Assembly: GCA_964452735.1 (NCBI GenBank)
Contig: CAYVNA010000004.1
Coordinates: 1-47,603, forward strand
Source: UBA2177 sp964452735
Lineage (GTDB): Bacteria > Patescibacteriota > Dojkabacteria > SC72
Length of the DNA stretch: 47,603 nt
Direction: 5' to 3'
Shown: positions 33,120 through 42,891 of the stretch, piece by piece
Layout of the letters: every line of letters starts with the position of its first letter
How positions within the stretch are numbered: position 1 is the stretch's first letter
The notes under the pieces: generated by a model
What the model was told of the DNA's origin: nothing
Database searches by the model: none
The model's input: the letters and a program-made list of their open reading frames with translations, nothing else
Program-made: the position numbers and the translations under genes

Positions 33120-33332
33120 TTAACTAGTTTTATCCTCTTCTTCAGGAGCAATTACCTCACTATCCTTTTCCTTCTTCTCTCCTTCCCCTTTTAATTTATT
33201 CCACATCAGAATGAAAACAACTAAAAGAAAAGGAAATGATATACCAACAAATATGTTCTTTGTAATAATTGCAGCAAGCAAACCAAGTAGAAGACAACCG
33301 ATACCAACTAGAACTAACCTCCCTGCAGTCAT
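33120..33332 (-). CDS. Small two-helix membrane protein, unknown
   Basis: This 70-aa protein has two hydrophobic helices (about residues 5-22 and 27-44) and a highly charged C-terminal tail rich in Glu and Lys. It lies 17 bases downstream of the giant surface protein gene on the same strand and runs straight into tRNA-Val. It could be an accessory to the surface protein, by position only. Confidence 0.5.
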   Translation of the reverse strand: MTAGRLVLVGIGCLLLGLLAAIITKNIFVGISFPFLLVVFILMWNKLKGEGEKKEKDSEVIAPEEEDKTS

Positions 33333-33349
33333 TATAGTTTAATAATAAA

Positions 33350-36300
33350 TTAATACTTCTTAACAACTATCTTCCTACATAAAATATAGTTGTTTTTATT
33401 AACATTAACAAGAGAACCACCCTTAATATCAGAATCCCCATATCCCTCAGCATCAACAGACATACTATATTTCCCTTTATCCAAGATAAACCTATACCTA
33501 CCCTTACTATCTGTCACACGAACAGCTACTACCTTGTCAAAATCCATCTCCCGAAGAGTTACAGAAACACCTTCCACAGAATCTCCCTTCTGATCTACAA
33601 CCTTCCCATACCTATCTTGGTTATTAAAGATTGATCTCAGGATTACAACTAGAGGAATAATATACATGATTAAGAGAATCAAATTCTCTATATTAGGAAA
33701 TATACTGTATGTATACATTGATATTGAAATACCTGTTAAGAAGATTAAAACATTAAAAACAAGAATGATTCTCTTGAAGATATTTCGTAAGGAAGAGAAA
33801 TGTTTAGATACACCAGAGATCTCTTTACTATCAATAGGTATGGCTAATTGTATATCCCCACTATCTTTACCTATTACAAGATTCCCCTGATATATGTTTT
33901 GGATTGGATAGTCTTCTAAGCCCTTAACTATACTACTAGGGAAAATATATCCTGACTTCGAGACTGTGAGATTATATTTCCCATTCTTCAAGAATCCAAA
34001 GAATCTCCCATTAATATCTGTTACCAAAGTTTCAACAAGCTTCCCCTTAGAATCAAAGACCCTAACCATTGCCATATGAACAGGATTTTTAGTTACAGAA
34101 TCATATACAAAACCATACCCCAATCTCTTTCTTATAAAACCTAGAGAGCTCAAGAATATACTAATTAATTGAATCATACCATACCATGTCTGAGATAGTC
34201 CGCCAAGAAGGAGAGTTACACTCACTGTTGCAGTAACGACATTCCCTGCTACAGAAACTCTCTTAAGATCTTTTTCCTCTAGCTTATCTATACCCAAACT
34301 ACTAGCGATATCAACTATCCGATTCTTTAGAACATCAAGGATCTGCGGAGAAGATGAAACTTCTTTATCTGGAACTTCCTTATCTGGGCTTTCTCCAACA
34401 TAATTCTTGTCTTCATGTATATAGCCAAGACCGCCAGTCCCTGTTATACCGTCCACAACCCAATACTCTACACCTCCTATTATAGCCTGAGAAACTGATA
34501 GCTTGCCTTCTTTGTAGTCCACACTTTGAGGAAAATTCCCTGTGAACCTTATTCCCTCGGGACAATCAAGAGTCACTTCTTCCAGAGTCTTTGCCAATGG
34601 ACATATTAGAAATGCATTTGTAGAATCCTTATATACATACATTGTATATGGCTTAACAACACCATGAGATTCAGAAAGTTTAACAACAGTCTTTCTCTCA
34701 TCTACAGAACTAAGAACAACAGCATCTCCCCAATCCCTATCCTGATCAAAAAGAGTTGGGATATCAGCAACTAAATACTCCTCCATCTTCAGTCTAACAA
34801 TCTTTTCCCCATACTGCCCATTTTGAGGTAGAGTAACATCTATGTCCTCACTTGAAGCAAGAGTAACTTTCAATGATGGAGCAACATTCTTTATGATAGC
34901 TGAAGTCCCTACATACACAGGATCACTCCAGTCAGTATTGTTCATATTGAAATTTCTAGCTCTAGCAGAAAAAGAATACTGTTTCCCTACTTCCAAACCA
35001 TTCACTACAATACCATTTGTATTCCCTAACTGAGATATTGTTGCCCACTTCTGACTTTGTGATAGGGAGTTTGACTGATAATCTAGGAACAATCCACTGT
35101 TATTCTCCCTAATTAAATACTCTGTTGTAGAAGGATTGGTCAATGAATCTACGAATATTCTCGCAGAATTACTAGAAATAGATTCTATCTTAGCGATACC
35201 TGGTTTATTAGCAAAAGTATATGAAGAAACAGAAGGAGACCAACCTGTAACTACACCAACAGAATTGTTACTTCTAACCTTAAACTCATATTTTGTATTA
35301 GGCAACAACCCAACAACATCTATAGAGGAAACATATGAAAAAACTTTCTGAGTAGAAGATAGGACACCAAAAGTACTGTCTAGATGTTTTCCACTTAGAT
35401 TCTCAAATACCTCTATACTATCCCTATTATTCCCTACAATACTGATTCTCAGAGTTTCCGAATTAACTGGTGCAATACTAGAGATACTAGAAGACCCTGG
35501 AGATGTTGTGAAGAGGAAGACGTTTGAGAAATCACTCTCAGTATTATTATTGAATACCTTAGCCTTCCTTTGATATGTAGTATTTGAAAAAAGATTCTCC
35601 TCTAGGCAGTTTGTCATCTGATCAATTAAGCATGTTTTAAGAAGAGTTCCTGTTTGATCGTAAATCCTATACCCAATCTTATATATATTACCATCCACTA
35701 TCTTCCAGAGTATCTTCTTATCTGTAATCTCCAATGTTTGGATATCACTTGGGGGATCTAGTTTAGTTACAGCATCTAGAGATCCTGAGTATTCAGTCTC
35801 AATACCACTACCGTTTTTTGATTTTACATAGAATGAATACTTAACACCTTTCTCAAAGTCATTTATCAAGACTCCTTCACTTCCTCCAAACTCTTCGTAT
35901 GTACCCCATACGGCATCTTCTACTAAGAGATTTGTTTGGAAATCAACATATTTATCTGTGGATTCCTCATAGAGGATATATGGAGCATCTGCAGAGTTCA
36001 TCTCATCTAAAGCTATCTTCAATGATGTACTTCCTCTTTCCAAAAGTATTGGTGCGTTAGGGGCTGATAGTAGAGTATATGTTGTAGCAGTCCCAGAGGG
36101 AACGCTTGTTCCTATTTCATTGTATGCCTGGATCTTCCTTGTATAGGGGGTATTTTCATCCAAACTTGATTCATCGCAATATGTAAGGTTCTCTCCTAGA
36201 CAATACTTTACGAAGTTCTCATTTTCGTCTAAAAGGATAAAGCCATCTTCATTCTTTGCATTATCAGTAAAATACCATCTTATTGTGTTTATAGATAGAG

Positions 36301-37444
36301 CCTCAGGTTCCCCTATTGTTGGAGAAATTGGTGGGGTATCCATGGTGAAAGACGCAGTTAAAGACCATGCACTTACCCCTTCTGAACTATCCCAGAACCT
36401 TATTCTCCAGTAGTATGTACTTCCATCGTGTGATAGTGGGGTCCCAGCATATGAGATATCTGATGATCTACTTCCATTGGTGATTGCTGATATATCTTGT
36501 TTTTCACTATCCCACATCAAAGTGCCTGTAAAATCCGATTTGGTATTTACTTGTATTTGATAATATACTCCTACATCTTCAGTATCTGGATCACTAAATA
36601 TTGCACTAAATTCTGGTGTAAGATCTCTCACTTCAGTTGGTGTTACTTGTCCCTCTATTAAAAGTTCATCAGGAGCGTCAGGCAAGGTATTTGCTGTCAT
36701 TTCACTTTCAACTGTTGTTGGTATCGATATTTTTCTCTCTATGAATACAGTAGTTACATATTCTGGAAGATTACTAGCTTCAGGCGTTGTATATGAATAC
36801 GTTCCACAACTTGTTCTTCCACCTGAACTCGTATCATATCCATCAGCGGTACTAGAAGCAGATCCTACTGTCATACTCCCAGTATGAGTATGGGTGGCAG
36901 ATCCACCTGTAGTACCAGCAACCTCAGATCCCATAGGGAATTTCTCATTTAATTGATCGAAGTTATTCCAACCCAAAGGAGGTAGAGAATCTGCCATACT
37001 AACGAAATCGGGTAAATAACTATTATTTAATTCTGCTTGTAGATAATTTACAGTATAGTACGGAGGAAGATTATCAGAAGCACTAGAAGTTGATGAACCC
37101 AATGCATGTGTGTGTGCAGGTCTAGCGAAATTCGGTTGTCCAGCATCGGCATCTGAGTTTGAAGTAGCCGAGTTAGATCCAACACTGGTTTGCCCCGCTG
37201 GAGTAGTGTGATAATGAGAGGAACTACCACCAGAAGTACCATATGTACTAGAACCTCTTGGGAACTTATTATCTAATTCCGAGGTATGATCCCAACCCTC
37301 TGGTATCTCTGAAGATGTAGACATTGCAATTGAATATTGAAAATACGTTATTTTATTGTTTTTACAAAAAATCGTACTTAAATATGGTGGAATAATTGAT
37401 TCTGTTGAAGTAGTTATATCGATGCTATGCGTATGTGTATACAA
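33350..37444 (-). CDS. Giant surface protein, downstream part after a frameshift
   Basis: This frame of 1,364 aa (open to 37483) continues the upstream protein at 37474-38085. It starts inside a phage-collar-like repeat (THTHS...IIPPY) and then holds two full ones (GWDHTSELDNKFPRGSSTYG and GWNNFDQLNEKFPMGS, each with a TGGS-x-H-x-H core and a LPxY end). FN3-like domains follow, among them EVRDLTPEFSAIFSDPD. Then come two hydrophobic segments, a carboxypeptidase-regulatory-like domain (GYGFVYDSVTKNPVHMAMVRV), two more hydrophobic segments and a second such domain (YGKVVDQKGDSVEGVSVTL). The TTG at its 5' end is not a credible start. Likely a surface adhesin with both ends near the membrane. Confidence 0.7.
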   Translation of the reverse strand: MYTHTHSIDITTSTESIIPPYLSTIFCKNNKITYFQYSIAMSTSSEIPEGWDHTSELDNKFPRGSSTYGTSGGSSSHYHTTPAGQTSVGSNSATSNSDADAGQPNFARPAHTHALGSSTSSASDNLPPYYTVNYLQAELNNSYLPDFVSMADSLPPLGWNNFDQLNEKFPMGSEVAGTTGGSATHTHTGSMTVGSASSTADGYDTSSGGRTSCGTYSYTTPEASNLPEYVTTVFIERKISIPTTVESEMTANTLPDAPDELLIEGQVTPTEVRDLTPEFSAIFSDPDTEDVGVYYQIQVNTKSDFTGTLMWDSEKQDISAITNGSRSSDISYAGTPLSHDGSTYYWRIRFWDSSEGVSAWSLTASFTMDTPPISPTIGEPEALSINTIRWYFTDNAKNEDGFILLDENENFVKYCLGENLTYCDESSLDENTPYTRKIQAYNEIGTSVPSGTATTYTLLSAPNAPILLERGSTSLKIALDEMNSADAPYILYEESTDKYVDFQTNLLVEDAVWGTYEEFGGSEGVLINDFEKGVKYSFYVKSKNGSGIETEYSGSLDAVTKLDPPSDIQTLEITDKKILWKIVDGNIYKIGYRIYDQTGTLLKTCLIDQMTNCLEENLFSNTTYQRKAKVFNNNTESDFSNVFLFTTSPGSSSISSIAPVNSETLRISIVGNNRDSIEVFENLSGKHLDSTFGVLSSTQKVFSYVSSIDVVGLLPNTKYEFKVRSNNSVGVVTGWSPSVSSYTFANKPGIAKIESISSNSARIFVDSLTNPSTTEYLIRENNSGLFLDYQSNSLSQSQKWATISQLGNTNGIVVNGLEVGKQYSFSARARNFNMNNTDWSDPVYVGTSAIIKNVAPSLKVTLASSEDIDVTLPQNGQYGEKIVRLKMEEYLVADIPTLFDQDRDWGDAVVLSSVDERKTVVKLSESHGVVKPYTMYVYKDSTNAFLICPLAKTLEEVTLDCPEGIRFTGNFPQSVDYKEGKLSVSQAIIGGVEYWVVDGITGTGGLGYIHEDKNYVGESPDKEVPDKEVSSSPQILDVLKNRIVDIASSLGIDKLEEKDLKRVSVAGNVVTATVSVTLLLGGLSQTWYGMIQLISIFLSSLGFIRKRLGYGFVYDSVTKNPVHMAMVRVFDSKGKLVETLVTDINGRFFGFLKNGKYNLTVSKSGYIFPSSIVKGLEDYPIQNIYQGNLVIGKDSGDIQLAIPIDSKEISGVSKHFSSLRNIFKRIILVFNVLIFLTGISISMYTYSIFPNIENLILLIMYIIPLVVILRSIFNNQDRYGKVVDQKGDSVEGVSVTLREMDFDKVVAVRVTDSKGRYRFILDKGKYSMSVDAEGYGDSDIKGGSLVNVNKNNYILCRKIVVKKY

Positions 37445-37473
37445 AGAGAAAGAACGGTCCCCGTTTCCAATAT

Positions 37474-38085
37474 CTACTCTATACTAGCTCCAGTAATAGT
37501 ATCTGTTATATTATGAGAATGCGAAGAGGATCCCCCAGTAGTCCCATATGTATTAGATCCAAATGGGAATCTGTCATCATATTCACTAGCTCTAGTCCAA
37601 CCTTCTGGACATAATACTGTAGACATAACTATAAAGTTGCCATCCCAAACTTCTTCTCCTGAAGTTGCACTACTATTTCCGTAGTATGAATATATTGTAT
37701 ATTCCCCTATAGGCATCGATGGTATCTTTACCCATATCTGTGTATTATCTGTATTACATTCTCCTTCTATCCAATATTCTAGTAGAGTTGTATCATCTTT
37801 ATCTACAAATCTTAAGTCTGAACAATCGGAATTAAGTTTACTATTTGATATCAATATAGAGGTATCCATTACAACTAATACCTCTTCATCTATCAATGTC
37901 GCACTAGTACCATTCTCCATGCTTATTGCTTTTCTATATCCCCAATTGGAATCATACCAAGCTATACTGGTTATTGACTTGGATAGATAGAGATAGACAG
38001 CTACAGGAAGAAGTATGATTATTATGAATACACTACATATTACAAGAATCTTTCTCCAGTTTTTGTACTTTGATCTTTTTGTCAT
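37474..38085 (-). CDS. Giant surface protein, upstream part (DUF2341-like) ending at a frameshift
   Basis: This frame of 203 aa (ATG 38085) has a basic N-terminus, one membrane helix (about residues 12-32), and a DUF2341-like domain with WYDSNWGYRKAISMENG, WVKIPSM and YYGNSSATSG. It ends inside a collar-like repeat, CPEGWTRASEYDDRFPFGS followed by GGSSSHSHN, at a stop at 37474. The repeat's second half is found in the -1 frame of the downstream part. TATACT (38092-38097, minus strand) ends 6 bases before the ATG, so the longer reading from 38115 is rejected. Confidence 0.7.
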   Translation of the reverse strand: MTKRSKYKNWRKILVICSVFIIIILLPVAVYLYLSKSITSIAWYDSNWGYRKAISMENGTSATLIDEEVLVVMDTSILISNSKLNSDCSDLRFVDKDDTTLLEYWIEGECNTDNTQIWVKIPSMPIGEYTIYSYYGNSSATSGEEVWDGNFIVMSTVLCPEGWTRASEYDDRFPFGSNTYGTTGGSSSHSHNITDTITGASIE

Positions 38086-38091
38086 GACGGC

Positions 38092-38097
38092 AGTATA
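38092..38097 (-). promoter_or_regulatory. -10 element TATACT of the giant surface protein gene
   Basis: On the minus strand TATACT ends 6 bases before ATG 38085. It falls inside the longer frame that opens at 38115 and so decides the start. Confidence 0.6.
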
Positions 38098-38169
38098 TGT
38101 ACAGTTTATATACATACAAGATCATTGTCAAAACCACATAGTCTTTTCCCTACTGTTGAAATATGAAAA

Positions 38170-38243
38170 TGGGCGATATAGGATTCGAACCTATGACCCT
38201 CTCGGTGTAAACGAGATGCTCTGACCAGCTGAGCTAATCGCCC
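38170..38243 (-). tRNA. tRNA-Val (TAC)
   Basis: On the minus strand GGGCGAT/ATCGCCC form the acceptor, and TCTCG-TTTACAC-CGAGA gives anticodon TAC. Discriminator A, no encoded CCA. It is 35 bases downstream of tRNA-Leu and probably on the same transcript. Confidence 0.94.
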
Positions 38244-38278
38244 TTGTAATTAGACCTCGTATTATACTACAAAAGATC

Positions 38279-38365
38279 TGCCGGGGACAGGAGTTGAACC
38301 TGCACGGGAGTATAAATCCCACTACCACCTCAAGGTAGCGTGTCTGCCAATTCCACCACCTCGGC
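38279..38365 (-). tRNA. tRNA-Leu (GAG)
   Basis: This is a class II tRNA of 87 bases. On the minus strand CTACC-TTGAGGT-GGTAG gives anticodon GAG, the long variable arm is GTGGGATTTATACTCCC, and the T arm is TTCAACT-type. The acceptor GCCGAGG/CCCCGGC has one A-C mismatch. Discriminator A. Confidence 0.92.
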
Positions 38366-38380
38366 TTACATGTAGAGAAG

Positions 38381-38409
38381 ATTTTACCAAACAAATACTC
38401 TAAAAACAA
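38381..38409 (-). promoter_or_regulatory. Promoter of the tRNA-Leu/tRNA-Val unit
   Basis: On the minus strand TTGTTT (38404-38409) and TAAAAT (38381-38386) are 17 bases apart, placing the start about 10 bases before tRNA-Leu. Confidence 0.55.
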
Positions 38410-38479
38410 TTGGTATATTGCTACTCAAACTTTAATAAATCTAATACTTTTAATACTAAATCCAAAATATCAGGAACAA

Positions 38480-39235
38480 CTAATCTGTAATATATGGAGA
38501 CAAACTAATTGTCCCTAAATCTGTTACTTGGTTTTCCTTAATCGTAAAAGTTACTAAATTCCCTCCATATTCTGAAGAATTAACCAACTGATCTGGCACA
38601 TTCCCAGACCCTCCTAGCTTCGTAAGATAATCCTTAAATAGGCTCCTAATACTGGAGCAATATTTAGCGACATTCGCAGCATTATCCTCTCCACCATCAG
38701 CATAATAGACGCATTGCCTTAACGAATATACCTGATATGCATTTTTCCCGTCCTGATATACAGTATAGTCTACGGAATAAGTTCCAACAGGAAGAGTATC
38801 TTGTCCATTTTCTAAATCATTAGAATAGTTTGTTTTATCGCTATCTCCTTTTCTCCAAAAACAATACTGCTCAGATATCTCTTTCGTATTAGTAAAACAT
38901 AATCTGACAGCAGGTGTTCCTTCACTAGGGAAAGCAAAAGCTACTTTGAAATTTCCTGTCTTTACAGTATCTTTGCTTTCATCTTCTTTCACTTGTGTAT
39001 CGGTATCTGTCGTAGTATCTGTTTTGTCACTTGCAGTATCTGTTTTAATTATCCCTGAGAGTAAATCTATCCCGTTATCCTTCAATACATAATATGTTAA
39101 TCCACCAATTAAACAGATGATTAGAAATATCATTATCCCTACAAAACCTCTCTTACTTGGTTTAGATATCTCTACCTTAGGCTCCAAAGCAACTGGAGCT
39201 GGACTCTCCATACTGTTTTCTATCTGAGTTTCCAT
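38480..39235 (-). CDS. Membrane-anchored protein, unknown
   Basis: This 251-aa protein has a cytoplasmic N-terminus of about 30 residues, one membrane helix (IMIFLIICLIGGLTYYVL), a Thr/Asp-rich linker with TDTTTDTDTQ, and an extracytoplasmic domain of about 150 residues. The domain holds several Cys residues (RLCFTN, QYCFWRKGD, RQCVYYADGG, KYCSSI) that could form disulfides. No family is recognised. Confidence 0.5.
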   Translation of the reverse strand: METQIENSMESPAPVALEPKVEISKPSKRGFVGIMIFLIICLIGGLTYYVLKDNGIDLLSGIIKTDTASDKTDTTTDTDTQVKEDESKDTVKTGNFKVAFAFPSEGTPAVRLCFTNTKEISEQYCFWRKGDSDKTNYSNDLENGQDTLPVGTYSVDYTVYQDGKNAYQVYSLRQCVYYADGGEDNAANVAKYCSSIRSLFKDYLTKLGGSGNVPDQLVNSSEYGGNLVTFTIKENQVTDLGTISLSPYITD

Positions 39236-39358
39236 TATATTTGTCGATTAAATTATCTCGCTTAAAACATTAACACTCTCCTTAACCAAATTCAACTCAT
39301 TGTAAAAATATGAAATATACGGCACAATATACTCACTAACATACACAGAAAAAGATAT

Positions 39359-40621
39359 ATGAAAATTAAAAACATACAAGCAAGAGAAATCCTAGACTCC
39401 AATGGTAAACCAACCCTATCTACAGAAATTGAACTCCTTGGTGGAGACAAAGGAACTGGAGATGTACCAAGTGGAGCATCCACTGGTACAACTGAAGTAC
39501 TAGAACTTCGAGACAAAGATGGACTAGGAGTAACAGACGCAGTAAATATCATAAATAGCAAAATTAAAGATTCCATCATTGAAAAAGAATTTAAAGGTCA
39601 AGAAGAATTCGACAACTACCTAATAGAACTAGACGGAACAGAACAAAAAAGTAAACTAGGTGGAAACAGCATCCTCTCATGCTCCATGGCATTCTGTAGA
39701 GCAACAGCTAATTCCCTTGGGCTAGAGCTGTACGAATATATCTCCATGATATATTCCAAAGAGGGCTACAATCCCAAAACTCTTGCTATGCCTACTCCAC
39801 TTGTACTAGTAATGGAAGGTGGAAAACACGGAGACTGGGCAACAGATATTCAAGAATTCATGATAGTACCAAACAAGGAGAAATTTAAAACCTTTGAAGA
39901 TGGTTTTAGACAAAGTATTAAGGTATTCCAAGGTATAAGGGACATACTTAAACAAAAGAGATATTCTACAAACGTAGGATTTGAAGGAGCATTTGCACCA
40001 AGTGAGATTAAAGGAAACAAAGAAGCACTAGATATAATACTTCAAGGGATACAGGAGAGTGGATATATACCAGGAGAAGACTTCAGTATAGCTTTGGATA
40101 TTGCAGCATCCGAAATGTATGACAAAACAAAATCTAAATATATTCTTAAGAAAGAAAAGAAAGAATTTGACACTTCCAAATGGATAGCATTCCAAAAAGA
40201 ACTTTTTGCTGACTACCCACTAATCTCCATAGAAGATCCACTTATTGAAGATGACTGGAGTGGATGGAGTACTGTAACTAAAGAGATGGGAGAGAAATAC
40301 AATATTGTAGGAGACGATCTTCTAACAACAAACACACAGAGGATACAAAAGGGAATTGATACCAAAGCAATGAACAGTGTACTCATAAAGTTAAACCAGA
40401 TCGGAAGTGTAACAGAGACACTCAATGCCATACGACTTACAGTTGATAATGGAATGACCGCTATAATCTCACACAGAAGCGGAGAAACAAACGACTCCTT
40501 CATAGCAGATTTGGTCGTTGGAACTCCTGCTACACAGTGTAAATTTGGAGGTCCAACTAGAGGAGAGAGACTTGTTAAATACAATAGGTTGCTTGAGATA
40601 GAAAAGAAACTACTTCTTTAA
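39359..40621 (+). CDS. eno: Enolase
   Basis: The 420-aa glycolytic enzyme converts 2-phosphoglycerate to phosphoenolpyruvate. Signatures: AREILDSNGKPTLSTEIEL, VPSGASTGTTEVLELRD, DIQEFMIVP, the metal ligands in ALDIAASEMYD, SIEDPL and GDDLLTTN, and SHRSGETNDSFIADL near the end. Some positions differ from the canonical text (DGKGVxxAVxxVN is DGLGVTDAVNIIN), so it is a divergent member. Its last 12 bases overlap the convergent histidine kinase gene. TATACT (39328-39333) would give a leader of about 19 bases. Confidence 0.95.
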   Translation: MKIKNIQAREILDSNGKPTLSTEIELLGGDKGTGDVPSGASTGTTEVLELRDKDGLGVTDAVNIINSKIKDSIIEKEFKGQEEFDNYLIELDGTEQKSKLGGNSILSCSMAFCRATANSLGLELYEYISMIYSKEGYNPKTLAMPTPLVLVMEGGKHGDWATDIQEFMIVPNKEKFKTFEDGFRQSIKVFQGIRDILKQKRYSTNVGFEGAFAPSEIKGNKEALDIILQGIQESGYIPGEDFSIALDIAASEMYDKTKSKYILKKEKKEFDTSKWIAFQKELFADYPLISIEDPLIEDDWSGWSTVTKEMGEKYNIVGDDLLTTNTQRIQKGIDTKAMNSVLIKLNQIGSVTETLNAIRLTVDNGMTAIISHRSGETNDSFIADLVVGTPATQCKFGGPTRGERLVKYNRLLEIEKKLLL

Positions 40622-42889
40622 TCCCATCCGTTCAAACATATTTAGAGATACTTTCTTCGTTCTTTTTTCATTTTGTCCTCTGTAAATTGGTAATGTAAAT
40701 ATAAATTTACTCCCTTTTCCTAACTTGCTTTCTACCCAAATCTTTCCCTTCATCAGTTTCACTAAACTAAAGGTAACATACAACCCCAATCCCGTTCCTC
40801 CTGGTCTTACAATATCTACAGGATCTAAATTTCTTCCTTCGATATAATTATCTACCCTGTAGAACTTTGTCCCAAGTTTAGATAGTTCATCTTTTGGAAT
40901 CCCTTGGCCTGTGTCTTCTATCGAGACAGTAACACCGTGTTTGTCATACTCTGTTTTTACAATTACACTACCCTTCTCTGTATATTTAATAGCGTTATCC
41001 AGAAGATTGTTTAAAATCTCAATGACCCTTGCTTTATCTGCATATATCGTTGGAGTTCTTTTCTTCGCCTTGTTTACAATCTTCAATTTTTTGTACTTTG
41101 CCTCCCTCTCATGGCCATGGATACACATGTCTATTTCCATTAATACATCTACTTCTTCACTATTTATCTCTACCTTGTCTCCTTCTAATTTCGCAGATGA
41201 AAGTAATGTGTTAATTAATTTTATTTCATTATCTATAGCGTCCCTTATCCTACCTAAATGCCTTTTGAATTCTTCAGGGTTACTATCTACATATTTCTGA
41301 AGTAGTTCAACGTTTAATTTAACAACCGTAGCTGGTGTTCTAAGTTCATGTCCCATAATGTCTATCATGTCCCTTTCTTTCTTTCTTGCCTCTTCCAATT
41401 CAACCACCTTTATCTGTAACTCCTTGGTCTGTTCATTTACCTTCTCTTGAAGTGTTTTGTTGAAAGATTCTAACTGTTGATACAAAGTAGCTCTTACTAA
41501 AGCCATGTGGGTACTTTGCATAACACTTTCGAGAAAATCTATATCTCCAACAGTATATGAATCCTGGTTATATTTCTCCCCGATGATTACTGCTCCATTA
41601 AACTTCTCCGCTTCTTTAAGGGAGAATATTATCTCAATACCGTTCTCTTTCATGAAAGAAAGTATTGCCTCTCTCTTACTATCTATGATTCTCTTACCTG
41701 CACGTTTGTCTTTAATTAACTCAGAATATATTAATACTCTGTTACTATTTAATTTCCTCCAAACCTTTAGAGTATTAACAATATCTTCAATTCCAGCATC
41801 CCACTTTCCCTTCACCTGCTTAACCAATACATTATCTCTTCTGTCAAGAAGTATTACCGAAACTAGGTTCGTATCAAAGGATTTTGAAATTAATGTAAGA
41901 AGATTCTCGGAGATATCTTCCATCTTTACAGTCTCAGCATTCTTAGTTTGAAAGGTTTTTAGACTAGATATTGGGTGATACCTTGTATATACAATCTTCT
42001 CAGAAAGAAACTCATCTATCCATTTGAATATTCTGCCAAGTATTACGGTAATTGCGAACGAAACGATTGAAAGTTTGATAACACCAACCAAAGAAAAATT
42101 AATACCCCAAAAAGGTATAACTAAAAATATAACCAACAGGAAACATATTAATATTGCTATCGCCTTAAGAATCATCTGGGCAAAAGAACCGACTAAGACT
42201 CTTGTATCTAGAAATCTTGTTGTCAAGATAGAATATCCAACAATTATTGTCCAAATTGAATTACCAATTGTTCCGTATTTGTAGAAACTAGTATCACCAA
42301 ATATTAGAGGGAAGATGAAATCAAAGAGAAAAACAGGTAGGAGCATTACTATTCCACCGACAACATACAGCTGTACCTGTCTTTTTTCTATCCCTTTTAA
42401 AATTTTTGCCTGTTTAATGTAGTATCCAACTATGTAGATTGCAGTTATGAATTCTGGTAAACCGTAGAAGAAATACAGAGGACCCATTGTAGCTATACTG
42501 TTAAAATCTCCAGCCACATTATACGTGTCTATTACAACTAGGTTGGTAAACCACATGATAATAGTCATAACCAACATATATAATCCAATCAGTAGGAAGA
42601 AAGTTTTAAATTTGTTCTTTAATTCTTCAGGATAAACTCTAGCAAAAAGAATTAATCCCAAAGTCATACAGTATGCAGCTGTATATACAATTTTAAGCCA
42701 TATTGTTGTATCAAAGAGAATTGGGTTAGAGTAAAAGAATATGCACAATGACCATATTCCTAAGAAAAATACAGAGAAGAAATAATATCTTTTTACTCTG
42801 TTTCTAAAATCTGAAAATAGCACAAAAAAACCAAGCCCCATCTGAGTTATCCCGGAAAGTAGATTTATTAATCCTATGGTATCTGTCAT
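40610..42889 (-). CDS. Membrane sensor histidine kinase
   Basis: The 759-aa kinase has about eight N-terminal membrane helices (residues 1-285), a GAF-like sensor domain (about 330-480), and a short coiled coil. The HisKA box DIMGHELRTPATVV carries the phospho-acceptor His514. The HATPase domain has N box NNLLDNAIKYTEKG, G1 DTGQGIP and G2 GGTGLGLYV. The signal is unknown. No response regulator lies nearby. It starts 2 bases after the methyltransferase-like gene, so the two are co-transcribed. Confidence 0.9.
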   Translation of the reverse strand: MTDTIGLINLLSGITQMGLGFFVLFSDFRNRVKRYYFFSVFFLGIWSLCIFFYSNPILFDTTIWLKIVYTAAYCMTLGLILFARVYPEELKNKFKTFFLLIGLYMLVMTIIMWFTNLVVIDTYNVAGDFNSIATMGPLYFFYGLPEFITAIYIVGYYIKQAKILKGIEKRQVQLYVVGGIVMLLPVFLFDFIFPLIFGDTSFYKYGTIGNSIWTIIVGYSILTTRFLDTRVLVGSFAQMILKAIAILICFLLVIFLVIPFWGINFSLVGVIKLSIVSFAITVILGRIFKWIDEFLSEKIVYTRYHPISSLKTFQTKNAETVKMEDISENLLTLISKSFDTNLVSVILLDRRDNVLVKQVKGKWDAGIEDIVNTLKVWRKLNSNRVLIYSELIKDKRAGKRIIDSKREAILSFMKENGIEIIFSLKEAEKFNGAVIIGEKYNQDSYTVGDIDFLESVMQSTHMALVRATLYQQLESFNKTLQEKVNEQTKELQIKVVELEEARKKERDMIDIMGHELRTPATVVKLNVELLQKYVDSNPEEFKRHLGRIRDAIDNEIKLINTLLSSAKLEGDKVEINSEEVDVLMEIDMCIHGHEREAKYKKLKIVNKAKKRTPTIYADKARVIEILNNLLDNAIKYTEKGSVIVKTEYDKHGVTVSIEDTGQGIPKDELSKLGTKFYRVDNYIEGRNLDPVDIVRPGGTGLGLYVTFSLVKLMKGKIWVESKLGKGSKFIFTLPIYRGQNEKRTKKVSLNMFERMGLKK

Positions 42890-42891
42890 TG

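Noticed and set aside
37474..37483. Programmed -1 frameshift in the giant surface protein.
   Set aside because: No slippery heptamer or clear downstream stimulatory structure is visible in the short window where the switch must occur.
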